DNA of 64,000 nt from CAVTWY01 sp963738575 (GTDB taxonomy: Bacteria > Pseudomonadota > Gammaproteobacteria > Burkholderiales > Burkholderiaceae_C), in the NCBI GenBank assembly GCA_963738575.1, contig CAVTWY010000004.1, forward strand, positions 1,116,001 to 1,180,000, written 5' to 3'. The notes beneath the pieces are model-generated. The model did not search any database. It saw only the letters and a list, made by a program, of their open reading frames with translations, and was not told the DNA's origin. Of the stretch, positions 27,183 to 36,838 are shown one piece after another; position 1 is the stretch's first letter, and each line of letters begins with the position of its first letter. The position numbers were made by a program, and so were the translations under genes.

Positions 27183-28362
27183 TCACTTCGGGTAGTCGAC
27201 CTTGGACGCGATGGCGCTCTTGATCACCGGCTTGCCGTCGGCCACTTCCAGCAGCAGCATCGGCAGGATGGCCTGGTTGTGGTCGTCGAAGCTGGTCGGG
27301 CCCATCGCGCTGTCGTACTTGATCTTCGACAGCGCGTTGCGGATGTCCTCGTTCTTCAGGCTGTTCGCAGACTTGATGGCCGCGGCGATCAGGTGCGTGG
27401 TTTCCCAGTGCGTGTAGGCGTGGTTGTTGGGCATCTCGCCGCCATTGGCCTTCTTGTATTCGTCGACGAACTTCAGGCTGCGCGGGCTGGTCCACTCGGG
27501 CAGCCAGGCGGCGGCTTCGATGGCGCCGTTCATCACCGTCGGCGCCGCGGCGATGGTCTTGGCGGTGTTGAATTCGGCATTGCCCACCAGCATCACCTTG
27601 CCGGCCAGTCCCATCTCGAGCATCTGGCGCGCGATGATCGGCGTGGTGTCGGCCAGGCCGTACATCAGGATCGCCTGCGCACCCGAACTCCTGATCTTGC
27701 TGAGCACCGGGCGGAAGTCGGTTTCCGAGTCCTTGTAGTAGTCCTCGCTCAGGATCTTGGCGTCGGGGAAGCGCGGCAGGTACTTCTTGGTGAAGTTGAT
27801 GGCACCGCGGCCATAGTCGCTGTCCACCGACAGCACGGCGAAGGTTCTTCAGCGCGCGGTTCTTCACCGCGTGCTCCAGCACGATGGCGGCGCGCGCTTC
27901 GTCGGTGGGGTAGTTGCGGAAGGTCCACTTGAAGCCGCCGACACCGGCCTTGTAGGTGATCATCGGGTTCGATGACGCGGCGTTGACCAGCAGCACGCCC
28001 GCTTCCTCGACCAGCGGCTGCATCGCCAGCGTCACCGAACTGCAGATGTCGCCGATGATGACCGGCAGCTTGTCGAAGCTGACCATGCGCTTGGTCGCCG
28101 ACACGCCTTCTGCCGGCACGCACTGGCTGTCGCCGCTGACAAATTCGATCTTGCGCCCCATCACGCCACCGGCCGCGTTGATCTCCTTGGCCGCCAGGTT
28201 GGCGCCCTTGTTGGCAAACGCGCCGTAGCGCGCGTTGGCGCCGCTCATCGGGCTGATGATGCCGATCTTGTAGGCCTCCTGCGCCAGCGCGCTGCTGGCA
28301 TACAGGGTGGCGGCGCCCAAGGCGCCGAGCAGCGTCATGCGGAAGATCGATCTGCGGTTCAT
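27183..28362 (-). CDS. livK: Branched-chain amino acid-type periplasmic binding protein, one frameshift
   Basis: Type I periplasmic receptor of about 392 residues. The signal peptide is MNRRSIFRMTLLGALGAATLYASS, with cleavage likely after SALA. The mature part begins YKIGIISPMSGANARYGAF, then DICSSVTLAMQPLVEEAGV and HAYTHWETTHLIAAAI. One extra base near 27845 (AAGAACC for AAGACC) breaks KTFAVLSVDSDYG. It is the promoter-proximal gene of the liv-hyu-SDR-aldolase strand. The ligand may be an amino acid or aromatic acid rather than leucine, given the catabolic neighbours. Confidence 0.87.
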
Positions 28363-28484
28363 GTCGGCTCCTGGAGTTAAGGGAAGCGGGTTGAAGAAGA
28401 GTTCATCATAGGAAGAGACCCCATTGCGGGCTCATACTGAGTTCGACTTCCGGCATCAAGCGCGCTTATGGCGGGTAAACCCGT

Positions 28485-29696
28485 TCACGCGGCCAGCTTC
28501 GCGACCGATGCCGCGATGCGCCTGAAGGCTTCCTCGATGACCTCGACCTTCGTGGCGATCGAGATGCGGAAGTAGGGCGCTAGGCCGAACGACGTGCCGC
28601 CGATCACAGCTACGCCCGCGTCGTCCATGAGATACAGCGCGACGTCCAGGTCGCTGGCCAGCGGGTGGCCGTGCGCTGTTGTGCGGCCGATCAGGCCGGC
28701 GCAATTGATGTACAGGTAGAAGGCGCCGCCTGGCACCGAGCACGACAGGCCTGGTATGTCGCGGATCAGCTCGATGGCCCGGTCGCGCCGCTGCCGGTAG
28801 GTGGCGACCCAGCCGGGCAGGAAGTCCATCGAACCGTTCAGCGCGGCCAGCGCCGCGGCCTGGCTGATCGAGCAGGCGCCGCTGGTGGACTGCGACTGCA
28901 GCATGTCCATTGCAGCGATCAACTCGGCCGGGCCGGCGGCATAGCCGATGCGCCATCCCGTCATCGCAAAGGTCTTGGAAACGCCGTTGATGACCAGCGC
29001 ACGGGGCAACAGCGCAGGTTCGATGGCCACGATGTGCAGGTTGCCGGACGCGGTGAAACGGATGTGCTCGTAGATGTCGTCGGTGAGCACCATCACCTGC
29101 GGGTGACGCAGCAGCACGTCGGCCAGGCCCCGCAACTGCGCTGCGGTGTAGGCCGCGCCGGTCGGGTTGCTGGGCGAATTCAGGATCAACCAGCGCGTGC
29201 GTGGCGTGATCGCGGCTTCGAGAGCCGCGGGAGTCAACAGGAACCCGTCGGATTCCGGACAGGCCACGGTCACTGGTGTGCCGTCACAGGCCAGCACCAT
29301 GTCGGGGTACGAGACCCAATACGGTGCGGGCACGATGACCTCGTCGCCCGCTTCCAGGCTCACCGCCAGCGCATTGAAGATCGCATGTTTGGCACCCACG
29401 GTGACGATCACCTGGCCCGGGGCGTACGACAACCCGTTCTCGCGCTGCAGCTTGGTGCAGATGGCCTGGCGCAGCGCCAGCGTGCCGGCGGTCTGGGTGT
29501 AGCGCGTCTGGCCGCCTTCGATGGCGGCGATGGCCGCTCGGCGAATGTGCTCAGGCGTGTCGAAGTCGGGCTCGCCGATCATCAGGCTGACGATGTCACG
29601 CCCTTCGCGTCGCAATTGCGCCAGACGATCCGTCCCCGCGCTGCTGGGGGACGGCTTGATGCGACGCATGCGTTCGGCGACTCGGATCGTGCTCAC
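28485..29696 (-). CDS. Class I/II PLP-dependent aminotransferase (aspartate aminotransferase-like)
   Basis: A 403-residue fold type I aminotransferase. The PLP lysine is in NGVSKTFAMTGWRIGY. Other family blocks: SLMIGEPDFDTPEHI, TRYTQTAGTLALRQAI, VTVGAKHAIFNAL, NSPSNPTGAAY and VLTDDIYEHIRF. It is the first gene on this strand, 122 bases upstream of the Liv binding protein. It could deaminate the imported substrate before the aldolase acts. The frame is intact. Confidence 0.9.
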   Translation of the reverse strand: MSTIRVAERMRRIKPSPSSAGTDRLAQLRREGRDIVSLMIGEPDFDTPEHIRRAAIAAIEGGQTRYTQTAGTLALRQAICTKLQRENGLSYAPGQVIVTVGAKHAIFNALAVSLEAGDEVIVPAPYWVSYPDMVLACDGTPVTVACPESDGFLLTPAALEAAITPRTRWLILNSPSNPTGAAYTAAQLRGLADVLLRHPQVMVLTDDIYEHIRFTASGNLHIVAIEPALLPRALVINGVSKTFAMTGWRIGYAAGPAELIAAMDMLQSQSTSGACSISQAAALAALNGSMDFLPGWVATYRQRRDRAIELIRDIPGLSCSVPGGAFYLYINCAGLIGRTTAHGHPLASDLDVALYLMDDAGVAVIGGTSFGLAPYFRISIATKVEVIEEAFRRIAASVAKLAA

Positions 29697-30181
29697 GTTT
29701 GGTTCCTAGCGGTCACTGACGGCGTCACCATAGCTGTCAGCGCGAGCGGCTCCAAGACGCCTTTTGTCTGGACGCATAGCGCGGGCTTATGGCGGCTAGG
29801 CAATCTGGACAGGTCGTCGACCGGAAGCGTCCATTCGCGAGAGACAGCTTTGCGCTAACGGCACGATGGTCCGCTTGGGCCGAAGATCGGTTTAACTCCG
29901 GGCCGCTGCAAGCTGACCATCGCCGTTGGACGCCCTCGAACCTATGGTCACCGATTCAACAACCGCTTCGATCTGTGCGTCCTCTCATGACGCTTCTTGT
30001 TGGGCATGTCCTGGCGGTCAGTAGGACGCTGAGCGGGTACTCAATGGGGTGGCTGACGTTCATGCGCAATCTGGTCAGTTCAAGAGGCAAGAACTTGCCT
30101 ATACGCACATCCGAACCTTGCCAACCTTGCGCGCAGACAACGGCGCTTCCTGCCAACCCGTTGCATCCGACACTTGTGCGC
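29697..30181. other. 485-base stretch without a recognisable gene
   Basis: Between the aminotransferase start and the end of the alpha/beta hydrolase I find only low-quality frames on both strands with no family similarity, no tRNA and no clear terminator. It separates the two catabolic regions. Confidence 0.5.
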
Positions 30182-31006
30182 CTACTCGAACCAGTCGTTG
30201 AGCAGCGATGAGACGGCCGCCGCCCGCTCGTACTGCACCCAATGGCCGGAGTGCGGGATAACATGCCATGTCGTATTGGCGCGTTGGCTCTGCAGGGCTG
30301 GCCCCACTTCGGCTGCTACACCCGTGACATCGTGCTCTCCCCATAGCAGGAAGAGGGGGCCGGTGAAACCCGACATCATTTCCAGCAGGGCTGCTGTTCG
30401 AACCAGGGTCTTGACTTTGAAACGGGCCGCATTGCATTGCCGCTCGTACACCTCGACGGCAAGATCATCCAGATTGAGCGGGTCCAACATCAGCGTGGTG
30501 AGGTTGTGGCGAAGGGCCGCCTCGCGCTCTGCCTGCTCCTTTCGGTTCCACCCAGCGGTCAGTGGCGCCCGCAGCGGCTTGCGTCCGCCGTGGCCCACAG
30601 GCCCTAGCAATGCCAGTCTCCTGACCAGCCCGCGCGACGCCACATGGGCTGCAACCAACGCACCGAAGGAAAAAGCAGCCACGTCAACCGGCTGGAGACA
30701 GGTGCGCGCCTGCTTCATCGACTCGATCAAAACGTCGACGAGCCTTTGCAGACGCTCACCATCGCTGCCCTCTTCAGAGACGGCGTCGGAATCGCCAAAG
30801 CCGGGCATGTCTGGTAGCCACAGCGTGCGACGTGTTGCCAGAGACTCGATGTTTCGAAGCCAGTGCAGCCAACTGCCGTGCCCTCCGTGCAGCAGTACCA
30901 AGTCGGGTCCGCTGCCGAAGCGCCGCCAGACGATGTGGCATCCACCCACATCGGTCTCCACACGTGTGCCTTGCTGCTCGATGCGGTCGATGAAGTCCAG
31001 GCTCAT
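30182..31006 (-). CDS. Alpha/beta hydrolase
   Basis: A 274-residue hydrolase. The oxyanion motif is LVLLHGGHGSWLHW, the nucleophile serine is in AFSFGALVAAH (a G-x-S-x-G variant with A at the first position), the acid is probably in LWGEHDVTG and the histidine in PHSGHWVQYE. ATG 31006 (MSLDFIDRIEQ) is preferred over the upstream ATG at 31024. A C-C bond or ester hydrolase role in ring-fission pathways is plausible. An operator-like site sits 132 bases upstream. Confidence 0.87.
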   Translation of the reverse strand: MSLDFIDRIEQQGTRVETDVGGCHIVWRRFGSGPDLVLLHGGHGSWLHWLRNIESLATRRTLWLPDMPGFGDSDAVSEEGSDGERLQRLVDVLIESMKQARTCLQPVDVAAFSFGALVAAHVASRGLVRRLALLGPVGHGGRKPLRAPLTAGWNRKEQAEREAALRHNLTTLMLDPLNLDDLAVEVYERQCNAARFKVKTLVRTAALLEMMSGFTGPLFLLWGEHDVTGVAAEVGPALQSQRANTTWHVIPHSGHWVQYERAAAVSSLLNDWFE

Positions 31007-31137
31007 CGTGGCCCGCAAGTCCAATTGTTCGGCATGTTCTGAAAAGGCATCCGGGTTTGAAAACCGACCAGGACGCGAAACGGCCTCGTTTGCAATGGCA
31101 GAGGAGGACAGTGTCTACACGGCCGACATGTTTGGGA

Positions 31138-31151
31138 ATCACGTATGCGAT
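31138..31151 (-). promoter_or_regulatory. 14-bp operator-like palindrome, copy 1
   Basis: On the minus strand ATCGCATACGTGAT, identical to the copy at 49445. It lies upstream of the alpha/beta hydrolase. No gene is recognised in 31007-31357 apart from this site. Confidence 0.6.
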
Positions 31152-31357
31152 GGGGAGGTCCCGCGAACGTGACCGCCTGCCGCCCGGACAAGCCCTTGCC
31201 TAGATGCGCCGGGTGCGGTGCCCTAAGGTCAAACAAAGCCGCTTCGTCGAAGAGCCGCTCAGTGTTGACCCTCTTGGGGCATGGATGTCGAGACGGATGC
31301 GCGCTCTTTCGAACAATGCCATCGCGGTGCAGTGGTCGGGGCGGGCCCGGCTGTTTT

Positions 31358-32144
31358 TCAGCCCAGCATCGCGGCAACGCCGCCGTCAATGGCCAGCACC
31401 TCACCGGTGATGTGTTTGCCGGCAGCCCGAAGCGAAAAGAAGCGCAGCACCCTTCAGGTCATCGTCGTCACCGATGCGACGCAGCGGCGCCCTTGCGCAC
31501 ATGGCCTCAAGGCCCACATGTTCAAGGGTTCCCTTGGTCATCTTGCTGGGAAACATGCCGGGTGCCAACGCGTTGACGTTGATTCCATGGGGGCCCCATT
31601 CGCCGGCCAGCGCACGCGTGAGGTTGATCACCGCGGCCTTGCTGGTGTTGTAGGCCACGGTCTGCTGCGTGCTGGAACCGCGCAGGCCCGCAATCGAAGC
31701 GATGTTGATGATGCGGCCCTGACGCCGGGGGATCATGCTGGCCCGCGCAACGGCCTGGCTGGTCAGGAACACGCTGCGCACATTCAGGTTCATCACCTTG
31801 TCCCAGGCCGCCAGCGGATAGTCCTGCGCCGGCGCGCCCCAGGTTGCGCCCGCGTTGTTGACGAGCACGTCGATCTGACCCAGGCGCTGTAGGGCTTCGT
31901 CGGTCAAGCGCTGAATCTCGGAAGGCTGGCTCACGTCGGCGGCCAGCCAGCTTGCATCGATGCCCATCGCCTGCAGGCCTGCCGCCGCTTCTTCCAGATC
32001 GGCCGCCTTGCGGGACGTGAGCAGCACTGTGGCGCCAGCCCCACCCAGCGCATGCGCAATCTGCAAGCCCAGGCCGCGTGAGCCACCGGTAACGAGCGCG
32101 GTTTTGCCCGACAGGTCGAACAGTTTCAGAACGGAGGGGATCAT
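31358..32144 (-). CDS. Short-chain dehydrogenase/reductase, one frameshift near the end
   Basis: SDR of about 261 residues. ATG 32144 (MIPSVLKLFDLSGKTALVTGG), cofactor motif TGGSRGLG, LVNNAGATWG, IINIASIAGL and YNTSKAAVINLTRAL. One extra C at 31426-31428 breaks the C-terminus; removed, it reads FASAAGKHITGEVLAIDGG and stops at 31358. 3-hydroxyacyl-CoA or gluconate-5-dehydrogenase-like oxidation is likely. It is the last gene of a minus-strand series of acyl-CoA dehydrogenases. Confidence 0.88.
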
Positions 32145-32192
32145 CGGCGGCCTTTCGCTGGGTGTCGTTCGTTGCACGTCTTTTGCTGAAGG

Positions 32193-34031
32193 TCAGAACC
32201 AGGCGTCCGCCATTTCGCGGCAGGTCGGGTCGCGCGTTTCAACCACGGCCAACCAGGCGCTGATCTTCGGCAGCTCGTAGTGGAAGAAGTAGCGCGCCGC
32301 CATGAGATGGCCGCGGTGCAAGTCGCCACCGCCTTGGGTGTCGATGGCCCGCTGCGAGGCCAGCGCCACTTCCAGCCAGATCCAGGCCAGCACCACGTGG
32401 CCGAAGGCCTGCAGATAGGGCGTCGCGTTGGCCAGCGCCTCTTCCGGCACGCCGGTTGACCACGCGTCTTCGGTGGCCTTTTGCAGGTGGCGCAAGGCGC
32501 TCGATGAGCGGCTGGCCGTGTTCGCTAGGCCCGGCACTGTGAGCGCGCGCTGCACCGTGGCAGCGATGCGTGCCGCCAGCAGCTTCAGGCCGGCGCCGTC
32601 TTCGATCAGCACCTTGCGTCCCAGCAGGTCCAGCCCCTGGATGCCATGGGTGCCTTCGTGGATCATGTTCAGGCGGTTGTCGCGCCAGTACTGTTCGACG
32701 GGGAAGTCGCGCGTGTAGCCGTACCCGCCATGCACCTGGATGGCCAGCGAGTTGGCTTCAAGGCACCACTCGCTGGGCCAGCTCTTGACGATGGGCGTCA
32801 GCACCTCCAGGAGCAGCCGCGCTTCAGCGCTTTCGGCCGACGCTGCCGTACGCTGTTCATCCACCAGGCGCGCGCAGTAAAGTGCCAGGGCCAGCGCGCC
32901 CTGCACATAGGCTTTTTGCGCCAGCAGCATGCGTTTGATGTCGGCGTGACGGAGGATGCCGATCTGTGGCTGCGTCGGGTCCTTGCCCGCAGGGCCCACG
33001 GGGCGCCCCTGGCTTCGGTTGCGTGCGTACTCCAGGCTTGCTTCGTAGCCTGCGTAGCCCAGCATGGTGGCACCCAGGCCCACGCCGATGCGGGCCTCGT
33101 TCATCATGTGGAACATGCAGCGCAAACCCTCGCCCGGCTTGCCCACAAGGTAAGCGATGGCGCCAGCAGCGCCGCGCACCGGGTATTTGCCTTCACCGAA
33201 ATTGAGCAAGGTGTTGGTGGTGCCGCGATAGCCCAGCTTGTGATTCAAGCCGACCAGCGCCACATCGTTTCGTTCACCCGTCAGGCGGCCCTGGGAATCG
33301 ACCAGTTTCTTGGGAACGATGAACAGCGAGATGCCCCTGACGCCAGGCGGCAGCTGCCCGTCGGCACCGGGAATCTTGGCCAGCACCAGATGCACGATGT
33401 TCTCGGTGATCTCATGGTCACCGGCAGAGATCCACATTTTGTTGCCGGTGATGCGGTACCGCGGCCCGAGTGGGTCGCTGTCGAAGTCGTCGCCGTCCGC
33501 GAGTGCGCGGGTCGTGATGTCGCTGAGCGAAGAGCCCGCCTGCGGTTCACTCAGGCACATGGTGCCGAACCAGCGGCCCGCCAGCTCGTTGGCTGCAAAA
33601 ACCTGCCTTTGCAGCGGCGTGCCGTGCACCATCAGCAAACCGGCGTTGCCGCGCGTGAGGCCCGCGTAAGCGCTGAGCGGCAGGCTGGCCTTGGCAAAGA
33701 TTGACGTGCCCGCCATCTGGATCACACAGGGCAGCTGCATCCCGCCCACGTCATAGTCCTGCGCCGCCGCGATTAGCCCGGCTGCGGCGTAGGCGCGTGC
33801 GGCATCAACCGTTGTTGGCGGCAACACCACCTTTTCGCCTTCGACGTGGGGCTCCTCCAGGTCTGCCCGCCGGTTGAAGGGAGCGAACTTGTCGCGCGCA
33901 ATGCGCTCGCAGGTATCCAGCACGGTGTTGAATGTCTCGCGCGTGTGCTCGGCAAAGCGCTCGCGCGCCGTCAGCGTGTCAGTGGCCAGCCAGTCGTGCA
34001 GCAGGAAGTCGAGGGTCGAGCGGTAGCTCAT
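32193..34031 (-). CDS. Acyl-CoA dehydrogenase with C-terminal extension (about 600-residue type)
   Basis: A 612-residue flavoprotein of the long acyl-CoA dehydrogenase subgroup (AcdX/DmdC-like). FAD and substrate motifs: WFGTMCLSEPQAGSSLSDI, YRITGNKMWISAGDHEI, GVGLGATMLGYAGYEASLEYARNR. The catalytic glutamate region is NMIHEGTHGIQGLDLLGRK, followed by an extra C-terminal helical domain. I choose ATG 34031 (MSYRSTLDFLLHDW). It oxidises an acyl-CoA at the alpha-beta position. The frame is intact. Confidence 0.92.
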   Translation of the reverse strand: MSYRSTLDFLLHDWLATDTLTARERFAEHTRETFNTVLDTCERIARDKFAPFNRRADLEEPHVEGEKVVLPPTTVDAARAYAAAGLIAAAQDYDVGGMQLPCVIQMAGTSIFAKASLPLSAYAGLTRGNAGLLMVHGTPLQRQVFAANELAGRWFGTMCLSEPQAGSSLSDITTRALADGDDFDSDPLGPRYRITGNKMWISAGDHEITENIVHLVLAKIPGADGQLPPGVRGISLFIVPKKLVDSQGRLTGERNDVALVGLNHKLGYRGTTNTLLNFGEGKYPVRGAAGAIAYLVGKPGEGLRCMFHMMNEARIGVGLGATMLGYAGYEASLEYARNRSQGRPVGPAGKDPTQPQIGILRHADIKRMLLAQKAYVQGALALALYCARLVDEQRTAASAESAEARLLLEVLTPIVKSWPSEWCLEANSLAIQVHGGYGYTRDFPVEQYWRDNRLNMIHEGTHGIQGLDLLGRKVLIEDGAGLKLLAARIAATVQRALTVPGLANTASRSSSALRHLQKATEDAWSTGVPEEALANATPYLQAFGHVVLAWIWLEVALASQRAIDTQGGGDLHRGHLMAARYFFHYELPKISAWLAVVETRDPTCREMADAWF

Positions 34032-34062
34032 CGGAAGTCGGCTCAGTTGAAGTCGAGAGGGG

Positions 34063-34299
34063 TCAACACCCGGTGAACACCGACACGCGCTTTTCAGCAA
34101 AAGCGCGCTGGGCTTCCTTGGCGTCGTCTGTTTTGGCAATCTGTGATGTCATGTCCTGCTCGTATCGGTAGCCGTCGCGCAGGCCCATGTCCTCGATCAC
34201 GTTCAAGGTGCGCGTGAGCGCGTTCACGGGCGGCGCGCTCAGCGTCAGCGTCGCGACGGAGTTTTCATGCTGGTATTCGAGCTGGGTAAAGTCATTCAT
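34063..34299 (-). pseudogene. Enoyl-CoA hydratase/isomerase with large in-frame internal deletion
   Basis: Only 78 codons. The first 32 (MNDFTQLEYQHENSVATLTL, then APPVNALTRTL) are a crotonase N-terminus. The rest (DMGLRDGYRYEQDMTSQIAKTDDAKEAQRAFAEKR) is a crotonase C-terminus. The middle of about 180 residues, with the oxyanion hole and catalytic glutamates, is missing. The deletion keeps the frame, so a short product could be made but cannot be an active hydratase. It lies between two acyl-CoA dehydrogenase genes, where a beta-oxidation hydratase would make sense. Confidence 0.75.
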
Positions 34300-34345
34300 C
34301 TGAAATCTTTGCTTGAGGGCATTTTGAGTGGCGGCATGCGGGCGC

Positions 34346-35527
34346 TCAAGCGGGAAGTTCCAGTACTTGGCGCGCCAGGATGTTTCGCTGGATCTCGTTG
34401 CTGCCCCCATAGATGGTGGTGATCGTGGCCGTGAATAGCGGCGCCAGCGGTTCAACCATTCGGTCACCCAGATCCAGCTCGCGCCGGGTAGCGCCATGCT
34501 CGGCCGCCACCTCGACGAACTTGGCGGCGATGCGGGTGTAGGTCTCGGTGGCAAAGATCTTGAGCAGTGACACCGAAGGCGGTAGGGCGTCGCCGCGCTT
34601 GACCATGTCGGCGAAGACGGCATAGGCCGCTTGAAGGTCGGTCAGGTCCAGTTCCAGTACCGCCATATCGGCACTGAATGCAGCGTCCGCATAAAGGCCC
34701 TGCCGGCGCGCAAACTGCCGCAGCAAGCTCAGGGCATGGTGGCACGTCTTGGGGCTGCCGACGAACAGCCGTTCGAAACCCAGCAACGCCTTGGCGATGC
34801 GCCATCCATCATTCAACTGACCCACCAAGTTGGCGCGTGGCACACGGGCGTCGTCCAGAAAGACCTCGCAAAACTCTTCTTCACCTGCGATGTTGCGAAT
34901 CGGGCGCACGGTAATGCCGGGGGTCTTCAAGTCGGCCAGCAGAAAGCTGATGCCGGCCTGTTTCTTCACGGTCTTGTCGGTGCGCACCAGCAGGAAGATG
35001 TGCGTCGCATCCTGTGCCAGGGTGGTCCAGATCTTCTGGCCGTTGACGATGAAGTCGTCGCCATCTGCAATGGCTTCCGTGCGCAGCGAGGCGAGGTCAG
35101 AGCCGGCATTCGGTTCCGAATAGCCCTGACACCAGACATGTTCTCCACTGATGATCTTGGGCAGCCATTGTTGTTGTTGCTGCGGTGTTCCATGCTGGAT
35201 CAGCACCGGTCCGAGATTGATGAGGCCCTGATCCGGCATGCGCGCGGCGCCAAAGTCTTCGAACTCCTCGATGAAGGCCAAGTAGCATGTTCGGCGGCAA
35301 GGCCATGCCGCCATGTGCCTTGGGCCAGGCCGGTGCGATCCAGCCTTGGCGCGAGAGTGCGAAGTACCAATCCTTGATCTCGTGCCAGTGCACACGGCGC
35401 GGAGCGTGCCGCAAATGGGCTGGATAGTGTGCGTGCAGGAAGGCCTGCACCGTGTGCCGGAAGGTCGCTTCAGGCAGCACCGCCCAATCGGTGCCAGGTG
35501 GCGGCAGCGGCTTACTCGGCGACGCAT
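34346..35527 (-). CDS. Acyl-CoA dehydrogenase (FadE-like), frame-broken
   Basis: About 390 residues. Motifs: WIAPAWPKAHGG, WCQGYSEPNAGSDLASL, DGDDFIVNGQKIWTT, then TTIYGGSNEIQRNILARQVL at the C-terminus, where the catalytic residue region differs from the short-chain type. One break near 35285 (one extra base in NMLLAFIEEFEDF) is clear. The start is uncertain: ATG 35527 is out of frame by one with the first conserved residues. It lies directly after another acyl-CoA dehydrogenase; such tandem pairs often form heteromeric enzymes. Confidence 0.83.
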   Translation of the reverse strand: MRRRVSRCRHLAPIGRCCLKRPSGTRCRPSCTHTIQPICGTLRAVCTGTRSRIGTSHSRAKAGSHRPGPRHMAAWPCRRTCYLAFIEEFEDFGAARMPDQGLINLGPVLIQHGTPQQQQQWLPKIISGEHVWCQGYSEPNAGSDLASLRTEAIADGDDFIVNGQKIWTTLAQDATHIFLLVRTDKTVKKQAGISFLLADLKTPGITVRPIRNIAGEEEFCEVFLDDARVPRANLVGQLNDGWRIAKALLGFERLFVGSPKTCHHALSLLRQFARRQGLYADAAFSADMAVLELDLTDLQAAYAVFADMVKRGDALPPSVSLLKIFATETYTRIAAKFVEVAAEHGATRRELDLGDRMVEPLAPLFTATITTIYGGSNEIQRNILARQVLELPA

Positions 35528-35538
35528 TGACTGCTGAG

Positions 35539-36652
35539 TCAGTGTTCTTGTGCAGTCGAAGAAAGCGACGCCCGATGTGCAGCGGCACTGCCCAGCCAGC
35601 CTGCCAGGTGAACGGCGCGCTTCCAGTACAGGCCAATGTCGAACTCGTCGGTAAAGCCGATGGCACCGTGCAACTGAATGGCCAGGCGGGTAAGCCGCAG
35701 GGCCGCGTCGGCGCAGCGCGCTTTGGCGCGACTGGCCAGCGCGGCCAGCGGCACCCCGCCCCGTTCGTGTTGGTCCACCACGTCGCGCAGGCAGGCCGTG
35801 GCGATCTCCACGTCGATGTAGGCGTCTACCATGCGGTGCTGCAAGGCCTGGTTGGCGCCAATCGGTTTGCCAAACTGCACGCGGGTCTTGAGGTACTCCA
35901 AGCGTCTTCTCGTACGCCTGCCGTGCCACGCCCAGCAGTTCTGCCGCTTGCGCCAGCCGCGCCATATCGGTGGCTTGCTCCAAGGCCGCCAGCGCCGCCT
36001 GGCCCGTGGCCAGGGATTGCGCCTTTGCGCCATTGAAACGCAGGCTGGCCATGGAGCTGCCGTCTACGCGAGGAAGGGCGTCGAGCTCGACCGCCGGACC
36101 GGCCTCGACCCAACACAAGCAAGCACCAGCGGCAAGCACCAACCAACCATCCGCGCCAGCACCTGGTGCCACCCAGTGCTTGTTCCCATAAACGAGCCAC
36201 TCCGCGCCAGCGGCCTGCATACGGGTTCCGGCCTCGCTGGCCTGCAGCTGGCCGGCTTCTTCCTGCCAGGCGACGCCGATCACCCGGCGGCCTGCCATGG
36301 CGTCGGCAAGCAGCTCGTCGCGAAGCGCGGAGCCCGGCAGTGCAGATAACAGCGCGATGCTGTGCACGCCGGCTGCCACAAATGGCTCGGGCAAAAGGCG
36401 GTGGCCAATCTCCTCGACGATGGCAAGCAGTTCGCGCAGGCCCAGGCCGAGACCGCCATCTGCCTCCGAAACCAGGATGGACGTCCATCCGGCTTCGGCG
36501 AGCGCCCGCCAGGTGCTGCGATCGAACGTGGGGGAAGCCTCGCGCCATGCGCGAACTCGGGCGGGCCCGCCCAAGTCTGTGAGGAGCGACTTCGCGCTAT
36601 CGCGGAACGCATCTGCCGTCATTACGGCTTCAGTGGGCATTGGCATCTTCAA
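35539..36652 (-). CDS. Acyl-CoA dehydrogenase (FadE2-like, short form), one frameshift
   Basis: About 370 residues. N-terminus MTADAFRDSAKSLLTDLGG, then GGLGLGLRELLAIVEEIG, ACLCWVEAG and, after the break, YLKTRVQFGKPIGANQALQHRMVD and LHGAIGFTDEFDIGLYWKR. An extra C at 35898-35899 breaks the join QAYEKTLEYLKTRVQFG. The usual SEPxxGSD motif is weak, as in the non-catalytic partner subunits of steroid-type heteromeric acyl-CoA dehydrogenases. ATG 36652 or 36622. Two operator-like sites lie just upstream. Confidence 0.83.
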
Positions 36653-36705
36653 GGCGGTGGGCGTGAGTCAGCGAACGAGTTTGATAGCCTGTTTTGCGTG
36701 CCACC

Positions 36706-36719
36706 ATCACAGATGCGAT
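36706..36719 (-). promoter_or_regulatory. 14-bp operator-like palindrome, copy 2
   Basis: On the minus strand ATCGCATCTGTGAT. It is 54 bases upstream of the acyl-CoA dehydrogenase gene and shares the intergenic region with copy 3. Confidence 0.55.
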
Positions 36720-36790
36720 GTCGGTGTCCGGTTGGATCGGCATAGCGAGGCACCCTGTTGAAGCACAGGTTCAGACCGCATGTGGGCCGG

Positions 36791-36804
36791 ATCGCATGTG
36801 TGAT
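36791..36804 (+). promoter_or_regulatory. 14-bp operator-like palindrome, copy 3
   Basis: ATCGCATGTGTGAT, ending 34 bases before the MFS transporter ATG at 36839. With copy 2 it gives each side of this divergent promoter region its own site. Confidence 0.6.
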
Positions 36805-36838
36805 ATCGACGTGCCTCACATCTTGCGACACTGCGCTC

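Noticed and set aside
34346..36652. A 768-codon frame that looks like a double acyl-CoA dehydrogenase fusion
   Set aside because: The two halves are distinct acyl-CoA dehydrogenase genes with a stop at 35539 in the proper frame. The join arises from an extra base at 35898-35899.
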